Source: Xanthoparmelia taractica | Lineage: Eukaryota; Ascomycota; Lecanoromycetes; Lecanorales; Parmeliaceae | Direction of reading: 5' to 3' | Length of the DNA stretch: 64,000 bases | Assembly: GCA_033085395.1 (NCBI GenBank) | Contig: JANQBS010000094.1 | Span: 62,001-126,000 of the forward strand | Shown: one piece after another, positions 45,286 through 55,867 of the stretch | Layout of the letters: each line of letters starts with the position of its first letter | Position numbering within the stretch: the first letter of the stretch is position 1 | Notes under the pieces: model-generated | The model's database searches: none | What the model was told of the DNA's origin: nothing | Seen by the model: the letters and a program-made list of their open reading frames with translations, nothing else | Translations under genes and position numbers: made by a program

Positions 45286-46260
45286 CATACCGGAACCAAA
45301 CCTGAAACCGCAAAACGGGGGACAAGTCAGCCCAACACGACCCTCGTCTGATTCTATTAGGCGGGTAGGCAGGCAACATCGAACGGGACGCTCGAGCTCG
45401 AGATGTGGGGTTTCTAGTTTTGAGCTAGGATTAGAGATCTAGAAAAGGCGAGGGCTGGGTGGACGGGGTAGATTACAAGAATGTGGATTGCTTTGAGATG
45501 GAAAAAGAGAAGGGGTTGGAAAGGGGATGGCAGGTGAATGAGGGATTCGGCAGTTGATTGATTGCTTGTTTGGTTGAGTGGGTCCTGGTACCTTTTGCAT
45601 GGATTTGTTAATTGTTCATTTAATGCATAAATGACGGCCGTCATAGTATTCCGCGGAGTCTAGGAGAAAGAGGTAGATTAAAGGGGTGAATAACTGTCGG
45701 CTTGAAGGACTTGCGCTTATTGCTACTGTGTTTGTTGGACTCGTGACACCGAACCATTCGTTTCTGATCTGCCAACGAGTGTATATATATGTATTATCTT
45801 CCAGGGTACACGGAGAAGCGTGCGGCTTTGCAGGGCCCGAGGAATCTGTAGATTTGACAAAGAAGGTACTGTCAATAGTCAGATATGCGTGGAAGATTTA
45901 TTGCAAGGGGGGAGTATGTACCTTATTTTTGGTAATCTAATCTTTCCTGCATGTGCTATTTGACGCTAGTTCGTAATCCAGTCACGAATCCTGATTGGAA
46001 TAGAGCTAAAAGTATGATTCGTGAAAGGGAAGGGGCTTGAAGTGAGACAGGGGAGCAAAACGGGTATCGCCGAATGGATATGGAAAAGGAATATATTGAG
46101 GTGAACCAAAAGCGGAAGTGACGACGATTAATCTGTCACGAATTAGGCGCCCTGCAGTTCTGGGTGTCGGGATAAGCGGTTAGTGCGGCTCTCCTGTCCC
46201 TGCTCTGTTGAGCCGAGCATGCGGGCCCAATGCAGCCTGATGCAACCTGATAATTAGAGC

Positions 46261-49200
46261 ATGTACTGTGCCATTCTAGGCCGAGCACGTAGAGGGTGCG
46301 GCAGGGGCGGTAGTTCAGGGGCTGTTAACCCCCCAAAACTTGGCTTGCTGGTCGCAGTACAAGAGTCTAGATTTGTCGCCCGGTTTCCTCCTCTTCACAA
46401 CATGTCTGCGGACAATGCATCTGTCTGGAACGTCTCAGAATATGGTGTGACTTTGGCTGAGAACACCGTCTCACCCGCTTTGATTTCGCGCCTCTCTTGT
46501 ACTGAAAGCTGGTGGGAGCTTTGATAGCGAAGATAGCTTTGCAGAGGATTGCAAATGTGGATTCGGCGGCCTGAGGTGCTAATTCCTAGATTTGTAGCTT
46601 TTGCCGGTAATATGATCGAGATCACGGAAGCTAGTGAAAGGATCCAGGGGCCGAAATTAGAGCTGATGCCCGGGAGTGATGTCTAGCATGATTTCCATGG
46701 ATCAGCCTCTGCGGAGAAATGAGAATGGACAGAAAGGGAAGGTAGCGAGAAGCAGTACCGCCAATGTATGCGGCGCCAGCCAGGAATGCACCTGAACACA
46801 TCAACAGTGGAGGCCAATGATCTCAGAGTAGCGTAGTGATAAGGAGGGAACCAATATGGTTTGGTCGCAGATATTGACCGGCAGATGACCAGCTGGGAAG
46901 TCATAGGACAGGATGGTCGCGGACACGAAATCGTCTGCCAGAAGCGCTGGCAATACCTATCAAGAGGCCTTAGTCAAAGAGAAGATTTCCGGGTCGTTGC
47001 GAGGAGTAGTCAAAGTAAAAGAGGTTCCTGAAGATCAGAGGAGGTCAAGTCTAGCCACAACTAGCCCCGGAGAAAAATGTTGGCATGAGGATGCTAGGAT
47101 GTAGTTACATTTGTGGAAGCTGCTTTCATCTGACATGGTCTCGTCAGCAGTTGGTACATATACTGGCTTGACGTCCTCTCACTTCCTCTGTAGTTACCAC
47201 AGCAAAGCTTTACCTCTTGGTCTTGGCAGCTCATCTCCATCTGATGCTCATTTATATGTTAGGCGCGCTCCTACCTAGCGGCGGCCGATGTATATACTGA
47301 CAGGGTCTTTCCTCATTGGTCGATGATTCTTGGCAACAACAGTCCAACAACGTAAGGTATTTCATGCTCCAAAGGTAACCTCCCTTTTCTTTTCTCTCTT
47401 CTCCTTCCTTCTTCTCCTCTTTACTCTGACTTCAACAACGCACATTATTGTCACATTATTGTCACAGTCATCTTGCTGCCATGGTCAAGATCTCCACCAA
47501 GCTTCACCACTCTCATTCTGCCAACGCATCAACCAACATCTCCGCCAAGCCACACCATCCCGGCGACAGATGACAGGGGATCACAGCCTCCCGTCCGCCA
47601 CCTCTTCTGGATTCTCGAATGAGGAAGAAGGAACAGTGGCGGTCTCATGATCCCCACTTAAGCCAGCATGTCCCCATCCACGCTCTCAGGCCATCCAACG
47701 CCCCTGTCAAAGGTTGAGCTATCAACTCAATCATGGATCCTGGGAAAGGAAAGGCCTATAGAAAGCAGCCTGCTCAGGATATGCTACCCACGGAAACACG
47801 TTTATACAACGAATGGCTCTCGGTCGCCCAGGGACAAGGGAGCAAACATCTGTTAGCGATATCCCGGGGTCTGCTCCCCACGGCTACTCATGATTCTCTT
47901 ACGAGGATGGCCTCTGGAGACATTCTCCGACTTCGTCTCCCTAGTCGGCGATCGACCCTAGCACAAAGAATCAAGTCGAAGCTCCAGATGACTGCATTAG
48001 GACGCAGAACACGAAACGGAGCGGGATATAGGGTCCGCGAAACAGAGGGGTCCTTTGCTCCCTCGTTTTCCCTTGGTCACAGGACCTGGGTATCAGTATG
48101 AGCGCTCATACCTATTCATATCAGCAACACGCGGATTCCATGATCCCTACACCCATGTTCTGTTGGTGGGCAAAAATCCCTCCAAACCTCCCCCACTCGT
48201 CGCCAAGCTTATTCCTAGCTGGACGGGGATGGTACGCCAACGGCTCCTAACGGCCTTACCATCCTCGCTTGTAGGCCCAAGGGTGTGTTTCAGACGCAAA
48301 CCCTTGGTTCCCTCGTGTTACGACAGACATGGATCGATGTAAGACCTGCGAACTGGTGGCTACATGATCTGGCGACAAGGTCAGATCCCTGCGCAGCCAG
48401 ATTTGGGGGGCCACTATTATAGCCTTAACGTGGGCTAAGTAGATCCGACGGCTCACCGCATCATCGTGACTGGCTTCCTGGCTTGCAGTAGCACCTTTCG
48501 AAATACGCCGAACCATATTCAGATAGCGCTACTTCTAATCCAAAATGCTCTCCGGGATTCGCAGACCTATCTACCTGAGAGGTTACTATCCAAATCAGCA
48601 CTGCAATGCATGTCAACAACGGTGACCCCCACGGTTTTACCGGAAGCGCAACTGACTGCCATAATTGGGATCCTAGAGCACTATCCAGGTCAAGGATTGA
48701 TACTCTTTATAGATCGAACCTTCCTTGATTGGTGTCCGTCAAGCTTCAGTCTAGAGGAGGAGAGTGCGAACAGTGGCCTGACACAGCCGAGCAAAACGTC
48801 CTGGGATCGGCGGTTTAGGGACACCTCTAGAGACGGTTCGTGCTCCCCGAAGCTCTAGTCAAAGCCTACAATTCCTTTGATGCCGTTGACTGCTGAGATA
48901 TGTCACGTCTATGGACCTCTATTCTAAGCAACGCAGACGGAATGCTTGCTTTTTTTGCCCCTTCAACGCTACGAACACAGTACCTGCTTGGGTTTGATCC
49001 TTCAGTCTACCAGTCGTTGTGGATTTCTATAACGAGATAGCGAGTGCACTACACCGGTTCGACCTTGGACCGAATTCCGAGCCTATAAAACGTGAGCAAC
49101 GGGAAGGAGTAGCTGAAACATCACCGCCCTCGAGCATCAATTAAATCTGATTTTGCTAGTATATAAGACCTTTTTGCGGTCGCTCCTTCTCGTATCTGCC

Positions 49201-49531
49201 GATCAAACTACATCCTTCTACAGGACCGAACCTGATTTCCCCTCAAGAATCTCTCTCTTTGAACTGAGACATAAAGAGACTGCCCATCCCCTTGTGGAGA
49301 GACAACATTCAGCCCCTTGGACGACCGCCAGAAAACACTCACCTTCGTCTCATCGCTTCCAGTCTTTGACAAATTTACCAACCGTTACCAACAACATCTC
49401 TGATAGGTCAGACATTCCACTCCTAACATCGTGCGTCTCACTTACTTGTTCTGTCATGGGTCAGTCATCCCCTAATGACCGTTCTCCGAAGTAATCATTG
49501 TTCCGGTCAACACCAGTCGGTACACTTCGCA
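46261..49531. other. 3.3 kb stretch with unassigned open frames
   Basis: Composition is ordinary and several medium frames exist: 47733-48101 plus (122 codons, starts MDPGKGKAYRKQPAQD), 48466-48858 plus (130 codons, with a clean central part EAQLTAIIGILEHYPGQGLI) and 46395-46904 minus. None matches a family I recognise and I could not join them by plausible introns. They may be relics of one or more decayed genes, or an unusual gene needing transcript data. Confidence 0.35.
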
Positions 49532-49696
49532 ATGCCCAACTGCAACCACACTACGTGGAAGAGCATCAAATCCGAGACCAATCTTCTTGTATGGAATTGC
49601 TCCTTCTGCAATTCCACTGGACATTGGTTCATCTTCGAGTGTTTGGGTTGTGGACGGAAGGCTTGCCGATCGTGCAGCCAGAAGACCCAATCATAA
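49532..49696 (+). CDS. Possible small zinc-ribbon protein (54 aa)
   Basis: From ATG 49532 the frame encodes a short protein with eight Cys and two His in paired spacing: CNHTTW, VWNCSFC, GHWFIFECLGCGRKACRSC. The pattern suggests one or two zinc sites. The frame is also open upstream to 49475, but the text before the ATG looks non-coding. Small proteins of this style occur in filamentous fungi as far as I recall; no function is known to me. With only 54 codons, chance cannot be excluded, though clustered Cys pairs are unlikely by chance. Confidence 0.45.
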   Translation: MPNCNHTTWKSIKSETNLLVWNCSFCNSTGHWFIFECLGCGRKACRSCSQKTQS

Positions 49697-51000
49697 AGTG
49701 CAAGTGGCGTGGTGGCTTGGAGGTATTAATGAACACCAGAAAAACTAGGTGCAATCGTATGCTGATGATGACCGATGGCGGTTTAGATCTTGAACCCCTG
49801 CAGTCCACTATCCAAGAAGTCAGATCTCCGTCCCGAACCAGTGATCTGGGTCAGCCACACGCCCCAACCATTTGGTTCTTTCCCTTCTTTCCCCGTTCCG
49901 CGCTGAACATCCAGCCGTGTGACGGTCAAGCAACAATATACAGATGAATACATACTCAGCTCGTTGAAATGAGAGCTGCGTGACGAAGAGTTAGTGATTT
50001 GGTGACAAAGGTCGAGAACGTACAGTACATGAATGTCCGCAGGGAGGATGGTTTTGTTCGCGAGCGAAATACACACATGACTCGCTTGCATCCGTTTGAG
50101 AGAAGGAAGGCGCTATCGGAGAAGCGCCAGCCTCCGCACGGGCCGCGCAAGCAACGGTGGTTCCCAACAAGACCACTCTTTGGTCGTAGCTGGGCGGTTT
50201 TAGGATTTCCTTGGAGGGCGTGTGTCAGGGTCTGACAAAAAGAGACGATGGCTTCCACTTGAAAGGGTTGGGGGCTTCAGGGCTAGGGCTGGGCTCTGTT
50301 GTGGTTGCCGCCACTTGGCATACTCGGTAAATAGATGGCTTTGGCTGCTTTAAGTATATTCATTTTGTGGATATTGTGGTTATTGTGGATAAAGAACATG
50401 AAATGTTGATTGCTATTCGGGCCTTTTTTCATGACATTGCTCCTTTACAATCGATTTGGCAGAGAAGGAAATGTCTTGCGCATTCTGAATAAAACACCAT
50501 GTACTTTTGTATATATAACTAACTACTTTCTATATATATATATTCAGATTTATATCGGGATCGAGCCACCTCCGATGTTCTTTTTTTCTTTCCTTCGCCT
50601 CCATACGCCACTCAGCCAATCCCTCGCCTCTTATTTTTGGCTATTCCGATTTAGATCTAGCCCCCAACTACCTTATCTCTTCCCTTCCCTTTGCCAAGCA
50701 CGCCCATCTTTTCTTTTCTTTCTTTCTTTCTTTTCCGCATACGGCATATCTGCTCTGTCCAAAAAAAGTGACTTCCAACACTTTTCGCCCCCTGGGACAA
50801 TATCGTAAGCGATTCTCTACATCATAGGCGATTCCCCTTTTACTGTTCCCAGTCGAAGGAACGCAGAATCGTCTCCTTTGTTGGTGTTTGGGTTGTTGAC
50901 TGGGTTGCTGCTTTTGCCTTCCCCTGCTTCTCCTCGCTTTTCTTTTCCTCTTCTCTCTTCTCTCCCTTTTTTTTTTCTTTTTTTTTTTTCTCTTATTTTT

Positions 51001-51020
51001 GGGGGTGGGGGGGGGGGGGG
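51001..51020 (+). repeat. G homopolymer run
   Basis: Nineteen of twenty bases are G, preceded by a T/C-rich zone from about 50,900. Length is likely variable and error-prone in sequencing. Confidence 0.85.
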
Positions 51021-51203
51021 TTCCTCTTTCCGCTTGGAGCGAAGGAAGGAAAGAGGAAAGGGACATGGTCATTATCTATTGTTAGTATTGCTATCGTTGG
51101 GCTCGAGCCTATCTATCTACCCCTTGTATCATTTTTCCCTCCCGACCGAGGGGAACGGACAGAGATGGGAGAAAGCCTCCGAGTGTGTTTGTCACTTTGA
51201 TGA

Positions 51204-51239
51204 TTTCTTTTTTGTTTTTTTGTTTTTTTTTTTTTTTTT
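51204..51239 (+). repeat. T-rich homopolymer run
   Basis: 36 bases, nearly all T with a few G and one C. Non-coding. Confidence 0.85.
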
Positions 51240-52526
51240 GCTAATCTGGTGAGTGCGATGGGGTCTTGCTTTTTCTTTGACTTCCTGAGTAGCTGATTGA
51301 TGAGGTTGACTATAGAGATAGTGATAGTATACGTCGTCCCGCTGACTATCTTATCTCTCTGTATATCAACGTCTAATGCTTTTCTTTTTTCTTTTACTTT
51401 GAGGGGTGGGGGTGAAGGGGTTCAGGTGTCCATGTAGCCAGAGTGCTGGAGATGTACCTGCACGTACGTGTAGAGGGATTATAGGGGGAGTGGAATGGGC
51501 ACTTTCTTTCTCGCTCACTCTCTCCCTTTCTTACACTCTTTTTTTCTCTTGTTCTTGTTCTTCGGTGCGTTTGAGAGGGTGCTGCGGAGTTGGATTGGGA
51601 AGGGGGACGTTTTCTGGTGCGGGTTTGAGAGGAAGAGAGGTTGTGTTTGGCTTTTGATGGTTTTGTGCGCTGACCAAAGGTTTTGGGGAAGGAACAAGGG
51701 GGAAGGTGGTGTTTATCGTAATGGCTTTGACTTCTATTGGCTTGGGCGGTTGGGGAGTGGAAGTTGGAGCGCGAGCTGTGACTAAGACTAAGAAGGAATT
51801 TGTGTAGATAGAAGGGCCTTGGTGGTGGGAGAGGAGGTCGGGTCGGGAGAGGTTTTTAATATCAAAATGTGAGCGATGCCCATCTCTTGATTGAGAGCTG
51901 GTGCGGGTAGGAGGTCCCGTACGCGTGGACGAGGGTCTGATACTCGTTGTCGGCGTTCGGCAGAGAATTGCTCGGAGCCACGCTCTGGTATGTGTCTGTC
52001 GCTTCGGGATGGGGGTTAGGGATGTCTGGGTGCGTGAAGAGAAAATATAATATCTACTGGATCAAAATATGTGAGCGTGGTTGGAGGAGGAAGAGGCAGT
52101 GTGGTGTGAAGTTGGGAAGAGATATCTTTGGGACTTACTTGGGAGGGGAAGGGATGCTGGGATCCTTTGGTGTGACATCTTAAGGAACATGGACCTGGAT
52201 CATCGATCATCTGCATTTTTCTCAGCATGGATGAGGAATTGCTGAGGGCATTTCGGCTCATCAGCTTCGTTTGCTTTTAAAGGAGAATTGCAAAAAAAAC
52301 CGATGATCCAGAGTATATGCGTGCACTGTTTGACGAATACCAAATATCCAACCGCGGTTATCGCATACACTCATTACTGCATGGGCGAAAACAAAAAAAC
52401 GAGCATATCCAATGCTCTATCCGCAACGCCCTTACTCCCACCATTGCTTGTGTTCACGTACATCTCCCTCCCCCCAGCCCTTCTCCACCTCCCGACCCAT
52501 CCCATGTCTTGTCCCTCTCGCGGCCT

Positions 52527-53670
52527 CTATTTCCTTAACACAGCCTCATAGACCCCCGCCAACGCCCCAACGCCCGCTCCGACAAGCATCCCGACACTCC
52601 CACCCGGAACCCCCCTCTCCACAACCCTCGCGCTCGCGCTCGACACCCCACCCCTCACATAAACAACCCAGGCCGCAATCGCCTTGACGGTATTGAAACT
52701 CACAGCATCGTACCCGCCCTCCCCCCTCAGATTGACAAACCACGCCCCCACCAACGGCAACAGCACACTCGTGCACACCCACAGCCCAAAAGGCCCCCAA
52801 AACGCGCCCGTGAGCAGCGCGAAGAAATCCGGGACGCGGAGCGGGAGCTCCGACGTGCCGAGCGCCGGGATCGCGGGTAACGTGGTGAGGTGGCGGAGGG
52901 GGAGGATTTGGTAGCGGAGGCCCCAGGCTTCGATTGCGAGGGTGAGGAGTTCGATGCCGGTGACTGTGCTGAGGGAGGCGCGGATGTGGTCGAGGGTCGG
53001 TGGGAGGGGGGAGCGGGCGATGTAGGTTGTGAGGGTTGTGCGGAGGGTGGTGGTGTGGGCGTCTATTTGGTTTGCGAGGAGGGCGGGGGAGGGGGGTAAG
53101 GGCAGGGTGCGCGCGAGGGAGAGAGTGCGGGCGGGGGTTTTGAGGAGGGCGCTGCTGGGGCTGGAGGTGTCTCTGTGGCTGGTTCGGGAAGTGGTTAGCG
53201 CTGCGGTGTGAGGTGGGTTGTTTCTAGAGAGTGTTATGCGCTTGGTTGGGTTCGGTGCGACGCGCTGGGGATGCGGTGGGCATGTTCGACTCACTCCTCT
53301 TTCAGCTCCTCGCGCGCTTTAATCGTTTGTCGCCTTGCCCTGGGCTTCTTTTCTGTCGGCACGGTGCCGGTCGCGGGATCCTGCTTCACGGGTGACAATG
53401 GGTCGACGGTGTAGAAGAAGGGAGCGACTTTTGAGTCGGAAGACAGCTTGGAGCTGTTTGCGCGTAGGTGCTCTTCGAGTGCCACTTCGAGGTCGATCTT
53501 TTTGTAGCGCTCGACGCTGTGGAGATGATTAGTGTCAGGGAGTTTGAGATGTAGTAGAGCTGAGAGAAATGGGGATGGAAAAGGGTGGGCGCGCACTTCT
53601 TCAACCCGACGTGGTCGGCGATTTCGGTCAGGGCGCCTTTGCGCTGCTGTTGGAGCCAGGCATTCGTCAT
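52527..53670 (-). CDS. Uncharacterised fungal multi-pass membrane protein with SAP-like N-terminus
   Basis: Exons 53670-53597, 53516-53295 and 53178-52527 sum to 315 residues. The N-terminus (TNAWLQQQRKGALTEIADHV, then GLKNVERYKKIDLEVALEEH) looks like a short helix-turn-helix of the SAP/LEM style. It is followed by a basic linker with PRARRQTIKAREELKEE. The C-terminal half has hydrophobic segments: TGIELLTLAIEAWGL, VPDFFALLTGAFWGPFGLWV continuing into TSVLLPLVGAWFV, a weaker FNTVKAIAAWVVYV, and a Gly-rich GMLVGAGVGALAGVYEAVL. This layout is shared by a conserved but unnamed ascomycete family. An organelle or nuclear-envelope location is only a guess from the SAP-like start. The coding strand is strongly GC-rich at third positions compared with its neighbours. 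The acceptor of intron 2 was chosen by phase. Confidence 0.75.
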
Positions 53671-54084
53671 TATGGTTTTCTGTGTCGCGGCAGTGAGGCG
53701 ACTATTATGGAAGCGGTTTGAGTGTCGGACGCATAGGATGAGGTGAGGATGGTGAGGGAGAAAGGTAGAATGTTTACGGAGTGGAATTGTTTACAACTTG
53801 GCGTGTTCGGTTAGCGCGCTCTACTGTCAACAACCGACCAATCAAGATGCGGGGTAGAGATTTCTATGATTTGAGAGGAACGAGCAAGTATGCTAAATAT
53901 TGAGAGGAATACATGGCATCTCTTAAGAAAAGAATCCAGAAATTTATGGTCTATTACATGCTGTGTAAATGCGACGCGCTTCTGCCCTGTCCTATGCTGA
54001 TGCATCAAAGAAAGACAGTGTGGTGGTGACCTTGCCTATTTACCATAATCGTCCACAATCAGTGGTACAAGTACAAAGCGTACC
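53671..54084. other. Spacer between the membrane-protein gene and the carrier gene
   Basis: 414 bp holding the membrane-protein promoter and the 3' flank of the carrier gene, both on the minus strand. Short frames only. Confidence 0.5.
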
Positions 54085-55492
54085 TCACGCGACACCGGAA
54101 CCCTCATTATTCAACGAGGGACTAGCCGCCATCCGCTTCAAAAGTTCCTGGTAGCAGACAAGCATCGTTCCGCTCTGGACACTGGTCCAGACGCCTCTTG
54201 GACCTACCCCTCGGAACAGTCCCATCACCCCCTCGGTCTTATAGATAAGTCTTAGGCCAGTCACGACGGATGACGTATCCAGCTTGACGGCATCGGGCTT
54301 TGGCATAGATGTCCTTGGTGAGGACGTTGAGACGGGCCGTCTTGATAATGCTGGCATTGACGGATTGTGAATTGTCCTAGGGCTGCCCAATTTCTCCATC
54401 CTCGATGCTGTCGCAGGCTGCGGAGGTATCTTTGTAGCTCCACTGGACAGTCTCTCAGTCTCGGGGGGATTGATCTGTGTTTGTATCCTGGTCTTGACCA
54501 CGTCAAGCGGGCAGGTCATCACACCAGCCAGTCCACCTGCCGATGCTGCCGTACCGAGTTCTAGACCTAAACCGAGGTCCGTACTACCATTCCACCGCTT
54601 TGCCCAATCTCGCTCTTGCTCGTAAAAGGCGAATTGCAGGGCGGAGAAGGGGAGATCTCGAAAGATAGTGGCCTTGTATCCATGGAACAGAGCCGATACA
54701 CCTTCTTGTCGAACAATTGTCCGCGCCGCGTGAATCGTTCCCCGATAATTATAGCCCGAGTTGAAGAAAGGGTTATTATAGCGACCTTGTAGCTGGAGTC
54801 TGGTCTTGAGGACTTCCGAGGGTACGTAGACGAATGAGGCGGCAAAATCGGCAATGAAGCCTGCATCATTTATATTAGATTATAAGATGGCGAGGGCCAG
54901 ATTCACGTACCCCCAGCGAGGTAGGCCAGTGACGGGTTTACACCAGCATCTAATAGATGCCTCTTGCTGTATTCATAAGCTCCAAAAAAAATTATGGTGC
55001 CCGGAAAGGATCCTAAGAACGCCGGAACAACACCGCTGTACAGGCCTCTTCGGAAACCTTCTTGACGAAAGATCTTGAGGTATGCAGAGGATAAGGACCC
55101 ATATTTTGGCGGTATGTGTGGATCTCCTTGCTGACGAGTCTTGACTGTGTCAATAGAGTGCATGAGAAGGTCACCAGAAGTTCCGCCTAGGCCACCAGCT
55201 ATCATACACTGCAGTGATTTCAGCTCACAACACTATCTGGCAGCGCAGAAGTATCCCAAGCAGACCGGGGTTGGCTCACCTGCCAGTATGGATTTCTAGC
55301 GTCATATTGCCCCTCCTCCTCCGCTTCCAGTGATTGGGGATATTTCTTAACCGGTCGCTCTTGGTATGTTCTATTTGAGCCATCTCCATAATCTTGGATG
55401 TTGGAGAAGGCCGGAGGTTGGCGGTCGTTGGGAGGCGCAAAACTTATGCGGGTTGCTTGAGCTGAGTTGAAAAGATTGGCAACCCAGGACAT
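54085..55492 (-). CDS. Mitochondrial carrier (SLC25), Mme1/YMR166C-like
   Basis: Exons 55492-55280, 55208-54911 and 54860-54085 give 428 residues. Three carrier repeats are visible with their PX[D/E]XX[K/R] signatures: HSIDTVKTRQQ (Ser in place of Pro), VPSEVLKTRLQLQG and CPLDVVKTRIQTQ. They come with matching second helices (YSGVVPAFLGSFPGTIIFFG, HGYKATIFRDLPFSALQFAF, FRGVGPRGVWTSVQSGTML). The Ser in repeat 1, the text GGLGGTSGDLLMHSIDTVKT and an insertion of about 70 residues before the last helices agree with the yeast YMR166C (Mme1) group, reported as a mitochondrial magnesium exporter. The N-terminal 70 residues are polar and probably disordered. The substrate is inferred only. It shares a 375-bp promoter region with the PRPP synthetase gene. 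Confidence 0.88.
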
Positions 55493-55867
55493 GGCCCCTC
55501 AGGGCTCTATCACCGGCGCAAGCTGTATTTAAATCCTAGAAAGATGATAACATATCGGATAGAGGTATCTTCAGTGTTAGAGCGCGTTTTGATTGTGGTA
55601 GATGTCCAGTGATGCCCCTGGCAGTGATGTCGCTGGGGGGAAATGGACTTACAACAGTAAGACCGTTCAGTCAACCAATTTTTAGCCCAAGATCTAATCT
55701 TATCTGATGCCAAGACTTCTTGGTGTCTTCAATTTTCTTCGGTTCCACGACAGGAGACACAAAACACCAAGTCTTCGGACTCTTTAGTCTTCATCATGTC
55801 TACCCAAAGATTTGCACCGCGGTGAAATTATATGAGATGCGCGAGATACATCTTCCCATCATTAATC
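55493..55867. promoter_or_regulatory. Shared divergent promoter region of carrier and PRPP synthetase genes
   Basis: 375 bp between start codons facing away from each other. Both core promoters must lie here. No clear motif picked out. Confidence 0.45.

Larger units (their letters stand above)
44381..46260. other. Gene-poor stretch downstream of PLD, simple repeats
   Basis: No gene recognised. Contains poly-T/ATTTT runs near 44,640-44,670, an AGAAT/AGAAC pentanucleotide repeat (44,994-45,028) and a polypyrimidine zone (45,100-45,290). Open frames here are low-complexity by-products of these runs. Confidence 0.5.
49697..52526. other. 2.8 kb gene-poor stretch with homopolymer runs
   Basis: No gene recognised. 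Prominent features are pyrimidine-rich DNA (50,580-51,000), a near-pure G run (51,001-51,020) right after a T-rich zone, and a second T run (51,204-51,239). Frames in this stretch (50410-50808, 50878-51252, 51406-51785) are low-complexity. It ends as the 3' flank of the minus-strand membrane-protein gene. Confidence 0.5.

Noticed and set aside
52412..53211. Plus-strand frames opposite the membrane-protein gene
   Set aside because: Antisense to GC-rich coding sequence; Pro/Arg-rich or Gly/Val-rich text with no domain.
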